Shown piece by piece: positions 57,852-64,000 of a DNA stretch of 64,000 nucleotides. Origin of the DNA: Paraburkholderia silviterrae (GTDB lineage Bacteria > Pseudomonadota > Gammaproteobacteria > Burkholderiales > Burkholderiaceae); NCBI RefSeq assembly GCF_004353915.1, contig NZ_SMRP01000003.1:372001-436000 (forward strand), given 5' to 3'. The notes under the pieces were generated by a model. It did no database searches, had not been told where the DNA came from, and was given only the letters and a program-made list of their open reading frames with translations. Made by a program: the position numbers and the translations under genes. The stretch's first letter is position 1; the number at the start of each line of letters is the position of its first letter.

Positions 57852-60542
57852 CTACGCCAGTGCCTTTTCCACGATCTCGCGCACGTCGCGCGACTTCGCC
57901 TGTGCGGCGACCTGCTCGAGCGCGGCGCGCATTGCCTCGCGCAGCGCGGGCGTGAAGCGGCGCCACAGCTCGAGATTGCGCGCAAGGCGCGCCGCAACCT
58001 GCGGGTTGATGGCGTCGAGCGCGATGACCTGATCGGCCCAGAACGCGTAGCCCGAGCCGTCGGCAGCGTGGAATTGCGCCGGATTGGCCGCGCAGAAGCT
58101 GAAGATCAGCGAGCGCGCCCGGTTCGGGTTCTTCAGATTGAAGGCCGGATGGCGCATCAGCGCGCGCACGGTCTCGATCGTCGGACGCTGTGCCGTGCCG
58201 CGCTGCGTGGCCTGCAGCGAGAACCACTTGTCGATGACGAGCGGCTCCTTCTCGAAGCGCGCGTAGAAGTCCTCGAGCGCCTGCTTCGCATAGTCGCCGC
58301 CCGTGCCCGCCGCCGCGTTCATCAGTGCCGAAAGCGCGGCCGCGCGGTCGGTCATGTTGTCCGCGCCGTCGTATTGCGCGGTGGCGAGCTGCACGGCGTC
58401 GGCGGGGTCGTCGAGCTCCGAGAGGTACGAGAGCGCGAGGTTCTTCAGGCCGCGGCGGCCTGCCGCTTCCGGCGTGGGCTCGTAGGCGCCCGGCGTGAGG
58501 TTGCCGTCGTAGGCGGCGAGCCATTCGGTCTTGAGCGCCGTGGCGAGGCCCTTGCGCACGAACTGGCGTGCGGTGTGCACGGCGGCGGGATCCGACTCCG
58601 CCATTTGCTCCGCGAGGTAGGTTTCCGAAGGCAGCATCAGCGCGAGCTCCCGGAACGACGGCGAGAGCGACGCATCGGTCAGCACATGGGCAAAGGCTTT
58701 GACGAGCGCGTCATTGAGCACGAGCGGCTGTCCCGCGGCGGCGCGCGTGGCCAGCGCGAGCAGCTCGCGCGTGGCGAGGCGCTGGCCCGCTTCCCAGCGG
58801 TTGAACGGATCGCTGTCGTGCGCGAGCAGGAACGCGAGCTCGTCGTTGCTGTAGTCGTACTCCACGATGACCGGCGCCGAGAAGTTGCGCAGCAGCGAGG
58901 GCAGGGGCTTGTGAGCGACGTCGACGAAGGTGAAGGTCTGCTGCGCCTCGGTGAGCTCGAGCACGCGTGTGGTTCCCGATGCGCCGTTTTCGCCTTCGAG
59001 CGTCAGCGGCAGGTCCGCGCCGTCGGGGCCGATCAGGCCGATCGCAAACGGGATCAGGAGCGGCCCATTCTGCGTTTCGCGCGCAGCGGGCGAGCCGTTC
59101 GCATAGCCCTGCGCGAGCGTCACGCTATAGCGCTGCGCGGCTTCGTCGTATTGCGTGGTGACGGTGACACGCGGCGTGCCCGCCTGGCTGTACCAGCGCT
59201 CGTACTGGGCGAGGTCGCGGCCATTGGCGTCGGCCATCGCGCGGCGGAAGTCGTCGCAGGTCACCGCCTGGCCGTCGTGGCGCTGGAAGTAGAGGTCCAT
59301 GCCCTTGCGAAAGCCGTCGCGGCCGAACAGCGTCTGGTACATCCGCACGACTTCCGCGCCTTTCTCGTAGACGGTCATCGTGTAGAAGTTGTTGATCTCG
59401 ACGTAGCTCTCGGGGCGCACCGGATGCGCCATCGGGCCCGCGTCTTCGGCGAACTGCATCTGGCGCAGCACGCGCACGTCCTCGATGCGCTTGGTCGCGC
59501 GCGCGGCCTCGTTCTCGTCGCCGCCCGACATGGCCGCCGAGAACTCCTGGTCGCGGAACACCGTGAGGCCTTCCTTCAGGCTTAGCTGGAACCAGTCGCG
59601 GCAGGTCACGCGGTTGCCGGTCCAGTTGTGGAAGTACTCGTGGCCCACCACGGCTTCGATGTTGGCGAAGTCGACGTCGGTGGCCGTTTCCGGATTCGCC
59701 AGCACGTACTTCGTATTGAAGATGTTGAGCCCCTTGTTCTCCATCGCGCCCATGTTGAAGTCGCTCACGGCGACGATCATGAAGCGGTCGAGATCGAGCT
59801 CGAGGCCAAAGCGCAGCTCGTCCCAGCGGATCGAGTGGATGAGCGAGTCCATCGCGTGGCGCGTCTTGTCGAGGTCGTGCGGCTCGACCCACACCTGCAA
59901 CAGCTTGTCCTTGCCCGAGCCGCTCTTGATGCGCTCCTCGAGCGCCACGAGCTTGCCCGCCACCAGCGCGAACAGATAGCTCGGCTTGCGGAACGGGTCT
60001 TCCCACTTCGCGAAGTGGCGGCCGTCGGGCAGATCGCCTTCCTCGATGAGGTTGCCGTTCGAGAGCAGCACCGGGTAGGCGGCCTTGTCGGCGCGCAGCG
60101 TGACGGTGTAGGTCGACATCACGTCGGGGCGGTCGAGGAACCAGGTGATGCGGCGAAAGCCTTCCGCTTCGCATTGCGTGAAGAAGTTGCCGCTCGACAC
60201 GTAGAGCCCCGAGAGCGTGGTGTTCGCTTCCGGGTTGCAGGCGCCGGTGAGCGTGAGCGTGAACGCGTCGGGCACGTTCTCGACCGTGAGGCCGTGCTCG
60301 TGCGCGCGCACGTTCTCGTACGGCTTGCCATCGATTTGCGCGCCCATGAATTCGAGTTGCTCGCCCATCAATTCGAGGTGCGCGTCAGGCCTGGCATCGG
60401 GGTTGCGGCGCACGCGCAGCGTGCTCTTGACGATGGTGCGCTCGGGCACGAGGTCGAATTCGAGGTCGACGGTGTCGATCAGGAAGGCGGGCGGCGCGTA
60501 CTCTTCGCGGCGGATCACGGTGGGCGTGGCGGTATCGGACAT
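57852..60542 (-). CDS. pepN: Aminopeptidase N (M1 zinc metallopeptidase)
   Basis: 896-aa cytoplasmic aminopeptidase, close to the E. coli length. The substrate-anchoring GAMEN motif is at residues 265-269 and the zinc motif HEYFH at 301-305, followed by the downstream Glu in LKEGLTVFRDQE. The N-terminal 200 residues form the usual beta saddle; the C-terminal part (from about 550) is helical. ATG 60542 is chosen; the frame runs back to 60980 without conserved sequence. Divergent from the DUF4136 lipoprotein gene. Confidence 0.96.
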   Translation of the reverse strand: MSDTATPTVIRREEYAPPAFLIDTVDLEFDLVPERTIVKSTLRVRRNPDARPDAHLELMGEQLEFMGAQIDGKPYENVRAHEHGLTVENVPDAFTLTLTGACNPEANTTLSGLYVSSGNFFTQCEAEGFRRITWFLDRPDVMSTYTVTLRADKAAYPVLLSNGNLIEEGDLPDGRHFAKWEDPFRKPSYLFALVAGKLVALEERIKSGSGKDKLLQVWVEPHDLDKTRHAMDSLIHSIRWDELRFGLELDLDRFMIVAVSDFNMGAMENKGLNIFNTKYVLANPETATDVDFANIEAVVGHEYFHNWTGNRVTCRDWFQLSLKEGLTVFRDQEFSAAMSGGDENEAARATKRIEDVRVLRQMQFAEDAGPMAHPVRPESYVEINNFYTMTVYEKGAEVVRMYQTLFGRDGFRKGMDLYFQRHDGQAVTCDDFRRAMADANGRDLAQYERWYSQAGTPRVTVTTQYDEAAQRYSVTLAQGYANGSPAARETQNGPLLIPFAIGLIGPDGADLPLTLEGENGASGTTRVLELTEAQQTFTFVDVAHKPLPSLLRNFSAPVIVEYDYSNDELAFLLAHDSDPFNRWEAGQRLATRELLALATRAAAGQPLVLNDALVKAFAHVLTDASLSPSFRELALMLPSETYLAEQMAESDPAAVHTARQFVRKGLATALKTEWLAAYDGNLTPGAYEPTPEAAGRRGLKNLALSYLSELDDPADAVQLATAQYDGADNMTDRAAALSALMNAAAGTGGDYAKQALEDFYARFEKEPLVIDKWFSLQATQRGTAQRPTIETVRALMRHPAFNLKNPNRARSLIFSFCAANPAQFHAADGSGYAFWADQVIALDAINPQVAARLARNLELWRRFTPALREAMRAALEQVAAQAKSRDVREIVEKALA

Positions 60543-60794
60543 GGTCTCGTGCGGGAAAGCTTCGGGTCGGATGGCGATATAGGGAGGCCGCGCCTTGACA
60601 GTCAATGCGGCGGCCGGCCGTCCCATTGTACAAAGGCTCGGTCTGCTTGTCCGATGTGGCCCGAAGGCGTAGGCCGTGGCGCGCCTCCGAACTTTCGCGC
60701 CGGCGCGCGAGTCAGTATGATCGGGGCCTGTCGCGAAGACGACTCTGAGACGACAGCCTTTCACCACCACTGGCAAGACTGCAACGAGAAGACC

Positions 60795-61493
60795 ATGATG
60801 CCCCACCGATGGACCCGCCGTGCTCTGCTCATGCTGGCGGCGCTCGCCGTGACGCTGTCCGGTTGCACCACCTACGTGACGAGCCAGGTGAGCGCGTTCT
60901 CCGCGTGGGAGGGCGGCAGCGACGCCACGCGCACCTACGCATTCACGCGCAATCCGGACCAGCAGCAAAGTATCGAGCAATCGACCTACGAGAATTTCGT
61001 CGCGGGCAGCCTCTCCGCGTATGCATTCCGCCAGGTGCCCGAGCAGCAGGCGCGTTATCTCGTGGGCCTCGCCTACGGCAGCCGGATGGACACGGTGACG
61101 GTCGCGCAGCCCGTCTTTTACAACCCGTGGCCCGCCCCGTACTGGGGGCCGTTCAATCCGTGGGGGCCTTGGGGTCCCTGGGGCCCCGCCTACGTGAACC
61201 AGACTTACCCCGTCTATTCACATGCGCTCGGCATACGCATCACGGAAAAAGCGAGCGGCAAGGAAGTCTATAACGTCACTGCACGCACATCGGGCGACGA
61301 GCCTTCGCTCGTGCGGGTGATGCCGTATCTGGTGCGCAGCGCGCTGTCGAACTTCCCGCTGCAGAACGGCTCGGTGCAGCAGGTCAGGCTGCCGGTGGAC
61401 AAGAACGGCGGGGCGCCGAACGAGGCGCAGGCAGCCGCGGCGTTGCCGCCGGCGGCTACAGCGGCGCCGGCAGGGGCTGCCCCGGCAAAGTGA
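60795..61493 (+). CDS. DUF4136-type lipoprotein
   Basis: 232 aa. Lipoprotein signal TRRALLMLAALAVTLSGC (lipobox LSGC). The mature part has the DUF4136 pattern: DATRTYAFTRNPDQQQSIEQSTYENFVAG, followed by a Pro/Trp/Gly stretch with repeats of GPW (near residue 130), then the EKASGKEVYNVTARTSGD strand and a C-terminal Ala/Pro tail. Such proteins are outer-membrane or periplasmic lipoproteins of unknown function. Start ATG 60795, with a second ATG at 60798 equally possible; GAGAAG lies upstream. Confidence 0.78.
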   Translation: MMPHRWTRRALLMLAALAVTLSGCTTYVTSQVSAFSAWEGGSDATRTYAFTRNPDQQQSIEQSTYENFVAGSLSAYAFRQVPEQQARYLVGLAYGSRMDTVTVAQPVFYNPWPAPYWGPFNPWGPWGPWGPAYVNQTYPVYSHALGIRITEKASGKEVYNVTARTSGDEPSLVRVMPYLVRSALSNFPLQNGSVQQVRLPVDKNGGAPNEAQAAAALPPAATAAPAGAAPAK

Positions 61494-61523
61494 CCGGTCA
61501 ACGTGACGGCTGGCATGAATGAA

Positions 61524-61567
61524 CGAAAGCGCGCCGGATTCGAAGGTCAGGCGCGCTTTGCTTTTGG
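61524..61567. terminator. Terminator between the DUF4136 gene and the GDT1 gene
   Basis: AAAGCGCGCC pairs perfectly with GGCGCGCTTT across 14 bases; a T-rich end follows on the plus strand. It lies between convergent genes. Confidence 0.6.
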
Positions 61568-61596
61568 GGCGCTCACGCGTCCTGTTCCCCTTTGCG

Positions 61597-62169
61597 TCAG
61601 ACGCCCACGCCCATGATCGCGAGCACGCCGAGCACCACGAACAGCACGGCGGCGATGCCGTGCACCAGCTTCGTCGGCAGCTTGTGCGCGAAGCGGTCGC
61701 CCAGCAGGATCGCGGGCACGTTCGCGATCATCATGCCGAGCGTCGTGCCGGCCACCACGCCGAAGAAGTCATGAAAGCGCGCGGCGAGCGCAACGGTCGC
61801 GATCTGGGTCTTGTCGCCCATCTCGGCGAGAAAGAAGGTGACGACGGTAGCCCCGAACACGCCCAGCCGCGTGCGGTTGACGTTGGCTTCGCCTTCGTCG
61901 AGCTTGTCGGGCACGAGTATCCACAGGCCCATCGCCACGAAGGAAGCGGCGAGTGCCCAGCGCATCACCGAAGGCGTGACGAGCGCGCCGAGCCAGGTGC
62001 CCAGTGCGCCCGCGCCCGAGTGATTGACGAGCGTGGCGACCAGCACGCCGAGGATGATCGGCATGGGCTTGCGATAGCGCGCCGCGAGCACGAGCGAGAG
62101 CAACTGCGTCTTGTCGCCGATTTCGGCGAGCGCGACCGCGCCGGTGGAGACCAGAAAGGCTTGATTCAC
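61597..62169 (-). CDS. TMEM165/GDT1-family (UPF0016) manganese exporter
   Basis: 190-aa membrane protein of two homologous halves of three helices, each carrying the family motif E-x-G-D-K-T: AEIGDKTQLLSL in the first, AEMGDKTQIATV in the second. Bacterial members export Mn2+ (MneA/MntX type). The start is GTG 62169, ten bases after GAGGA. The upstream leader folds as a yybP-ykoY manganese riboswitch (annotated separately), which is direct support for the Mn role. The ORF can be read further upstream, but that stretch is the riboswitch. Confidence 0.9.
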   Translation of the reverse strand: MNQAFLVSTGAVALAEIGDKTQLLSLVLAARYRKPMPIILGVLVATLVNHSGAGALGTWLGALVTPSVMRWALAASFVAMGLWILVPDKLDEGEANVNRTRLGVFGATVVTFFLAEMGDKTQIATVALAARFHDFFGVVAGTTLGMMIANVPAILLGDRFAHKLPTKLVHGIAAVLFVVLGVLAIMGVGV

Positions 62170-62234
62170 GTTTTGATGATCCTCGGGCCGAGATGAGTGC
62201 GAGCGACGACCCACGACCCGCCGGGCCCTGTAGC

Positions 62235-62395
62235 GGCGGTCATGAGTCATCGGTCTCGCCAGGCCCGAAGCTGCATCCGCCATGGCCGCGCAGGCCAAGT
62301 CTGTTGACGGACGCCCCCGCCTCACGTGCGCGGCGCGCGGCAAACCATGAAGGCCGGCCGGGTGGCACGAGGCGGGGCGGCTACTCCCCAATGAA
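62235..62395 (-). promoter_or_regulatory. yybP-ykoY manganese riboswitch
   Basis: On the minus strand the leader begins with GGGGAGTAGCC (62380-62390 on the plus strand as its complement), the hallmark of the yybP-ykoY class. It continues through the CCGTCAACAGACT-type internal loop and ends in GGCGAGACCGATGAC (complement near 62246-62260), the second conserved core. Order and spacing fit the class. Mn2+ binding is known to turn on the exporter genes it controls. A CTCGG/CCGAG pair around the ribosome-binding site suggests control of translation; that step is inference. Confidence 0.85.
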
Positions 62396-62401
62396 CTGTG
62401 A

Positions 62402-62407
62402 ATTATA
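62402..62407 (-). promoter_or_regulatory. -10 box of the Mn exporter transcript
   Basis: A perfect TATAAT on the minus strand, ending about ten bases before the riboswitch core. TTGTCG at 62422-62427 is the nearest -35-like hexamer but the spacer is only 14 bases. Confidence 0.5.
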
Positions 62408-62460
62408 GCATCGGCATTTTCCGACAAGAGGCGTTGCCGATCCTGTCGGATCGACGATTC

Positions 62461-63768
62461 TCAGCGCTTCGCTTCATCACGGCTGTGCACACGCGCACCG
62501 GCCGCGTAGGTCTCGAACACGGCGCGGTCGTCGCCGAGCAGGGCCAACGCGAACAGCAGCTCTTCGAGCGATTCGGCGCGCGCGGTGCGGCGCGCGAGCA
62601 GCGGCGTCGCCTGCGGGTCAAGCACGACGAAGTCCGCCTCGCTTTGCGGCGCGAGCGTGCCGATCTTGTCGGCGAGATCGAGCGCGGCCGCAGCGCCCGC
62701 CGTGGCGAGCCAGAACATGCGCGTGGCCGTCAGATGGTGGCCGCCCATGCGCGCAACCTTGTGCGCCTCGTTCATGGTTTGCAGCATCGAGAACGACGTG
62801 CCGCCGCCCACGTCCGTCGCGAGCGTGACGGGCATCTGCGAGGCCTGCGCCTTGTCGAAGTCGAACAGGCCGCTGCCGAGGAACAGGTTCGAGGTCGGGC
62901 AGTGCGCGGCGACCGTGCCGGTCTGCGCCATGCGCTGGCGGTCTTCGTCGTCGAGCCAGATGCAGTGGCCGTACACGGCGCGACGACGCAGGAGTCCATA
63001 ACGATCGTAGACGTCGAGATAGCTGCGCTGGCGCGGGAACAGCTCCTTCACCCACTTCACTTCGTCGAGATTCTCCGCGACGTGGCTCTGAATGAAGATG
63101 TCGCCGTGCGCCTTCGCAAGCGCCTCGCACGCTTCGAGCTGCGCCTCGGTCGAGGTGGGCGCGAAGCGCGGCGTGAGCGCGTACATCTGGCGGCCGTTGT
63201 TGTGCCAGCGCGAGATGAGCTCGGCGCTGTCGTCGTAGCCGGTCTGGGGCGTGTCGCGCAGGAACTCGGGGCAGTGGCGGTCCATCAGCACCTTACCCGC
63301 GACCATGCGCATGTTCTTCGCGGCGCTTGCGGTGAAGAGGGCGTCGGCCGATTGCTTGTGCACCGAGCAGTAGACGAGCGCCGTGGTCGTGCCGCATGCG
63401 AGCAGCTCGTCGACGAAAAAGCGCGCCGTGTCGCTCGCCACGCCTTCGTCCGCAAAGCCACGCTCGGTCGGGAACGTGTACGTTTCGAGCCACGGCAGCA
63501 GACCCGGCGCGGGCGAGGCGATCATGTCGGTCTGCGGGTAGTGGATGTGCGTGTCGATGAAGCCCGGCACGATCAGCTTGTCGCGCAGGTCGTGCACCGG
63601 CGCGCCTTCGGCCACGCTTGCGCGCAGCGCCGACCAGGCGCCCGCCGCGGCCACGCGGCCGTCTTCGACGATCACGACGCCGTCTTCGTGGAATTGGGCG
63701 GCATCGGGCGACTGCGCGGGGTCGCCGGTGAACGTCAACAGTTTTGCGCGATAAGCCGATTGAGTCAT
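62461..63768 (-). CDS. guaD: Guanine deaminase
   Basis: 435 aa, amidohydrolase superfamily; converts guanine to xanthine in purine salvage/degradation. Metal ligands HxH in PGFIDTHIHYPQ, His in FIQSHVAENLDEVKW, His in VYGHCIWLDDEDR and the Asp in LATDVGGGTSFSML. Active-site segment PTERGFADEGVA follows the family pattern. It precedes the Mn exporter by about 290 bases and is separately promoted. In related genomes it sits with xanthine-dehydrogenase genes, which would lie to the right of the window. Confidence 0.94.
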   Translation of the reverse strand: MTQSAYRAKLLTFTGDPAQSPDAAQFHEDGVVIVEDGRVAAAGAWSALRASVAEGAPVHDLRDKLIVPGFIDTHIHYPQTDMIASPAPGLLPWLETYTFPTERGFADEGVASDTARFFVDELLACGTTTALVYCSVHKQSADALFTASAAKNMRMVAGKVLMDRHCPEFLRDTPQTGYDDSAELISRWHNNGRQMYALTPRFAPTSTEAQLEACEALAKAHGDIFIQSHVAENLDEVKWVKELFPRQRSYLDVYDRYGLLRRRAVYGHCIWLDDEDRQRMAQTGTVAAHCPTSNLFLGSGLFDFDKAQASQMPVTLATDVGGGTSFSMLQTMNEAHKVARMGGHHLTATRMFWLATAGAAAALDLADKIGTLAPQSEADFVVLDPQATPLLARRTARAESLEELLFALALLGDDRAVFETYAAGARVHSRDEAKR

Positions 63769-63934
63769 GGGAACATCGTCTCCGAAAATTTCAGGTATTC
63801 ATAAGCAGGATTCGTGCGTGCCTTGCGTCTTCGCAGATGGCGCGCTGCGTGCGCGCCGCTCCTGAAAACGCGGCGCGCAAAAGCCCTGGGGCCGGCGCTC
63901 GCGCGCCGGTCCCTGTCGAGGGTGAAGCCTTAGG

Positions 63935-63962
63935 GCCTGTTATTCGCGGGAACAGGCTTTGG
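63935..63962 (+). terminator. Hairpin near the right edge
   Basis: GCCTGTT / AACAGGC around nine bases, followed by three T. It lies in 63769-64000, where I see no gene. It may end a plus-strand gene outside the window or belong to the guaD leader region; low confidence. Confidence 0.25.
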
Positions 63963-64000
63963 ACCGGGACGTCCTGCGCGGGATCACACCACGGCGCCGC

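Overview
The window looks like a piece of the main chromosome of a Burkholderiales beta-proteobacterium of the Paraburkholderia/Caballeronia/Burkholderia type. The evidence is high GC with strong G/C third-position bias, a Burkholderia-type trimeric porin, adjacent rpoZ and rel genes, minCDE, heptosyltransferase I (waaC), a secreted AroQ-type chorismate mutase, and MHS-family and NCS1 permeases. The genus is inferred from family resemblance, since no search was possible. I found no insertion sequence, integrase, phage structural gene, CRISPR array, rRNA or replication origin. The region is mostly core genome, with single-gene accessory insertions.

Layout, left to right. 1-3256: ugpC (sugar/glycerol-3-phosphate ABC ATPase) converges on smr and trxB. 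3688-6791: ftsK and lolA. 6900-21540: a block with an MBL-fold hydrolase divergent from a MerR regulator, then aceK, a thiolase, an SDR, ychJ, a secreted dienelactone-hydrolase-like esterase, the full biotin operon bioA-bioF-bioD-bioB and a convergent NCS1 permease. 21748-24673: rarA, serS and tRNA-Ser(CGA). The order trxB-ftsK-lolA-rarA-serS is conserved in E. coli; here the 15 kb block splits it between lolA and rarA. 24792-32131: a GT-A glycosyltransferase, map, a GNAT, minCDE, a YXWGXW-repeat protein, a 36-aa lipoprotein and a ClC transporter. 32132-37113: waaC, a 40-aa lipoprotein, small membrane proteins, an MHS transporter, a TonB-C-like lipoprotein and tRNA-Ser(TGA).

37180-46273 is an RNA/nucleotide/ppGpp neighbourhood: hemW-rdgB-rph on the minus strand, divergent from yicC, gmk, rpoZ and bifunctional rel, then a NinX-domain protein, two identical tRNA-Arg(ACG) genes and greB. 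46412-49019 holds a porin, a divergent orphan transcription unit that I read as a small RNA, a small protein and a cold-shock gene with a long leader. 49226-56317: a DEDDh exonuclease fused to a GIY-YIG domain, a periplasmic chorismate mutase, an aldo/keto reductase with a divergent LysR regulator, and a TPR-glycosyltransferase fusion. 56405-63768: tRNA-Thr(CGT), fbp, pepN, a DUF4136 lipoprotein, a TMEM165/GDT1-type manganese exporter behind a yybP-ykoY riboswitch, and guaD.

The most interesting non-coding signal is the orphan unit at 47984-48080. It has a -10 box, a UUCG-capped hairpin, a second hairpin and a GC-rich terminator with seven T, and it contains no ORF. It lies divergent from the porin and carries a 9-nt perfect complement to the porin 5' leader. 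Other signals worth attention are three stacked palindromes before the MerR gene (8085-8147), a 22-bp operator-like inverted repeat at 13339-13360, a leader segment that can mask the csp start codon, and a hairpin at the predicted 5' end of the porin mRNA.
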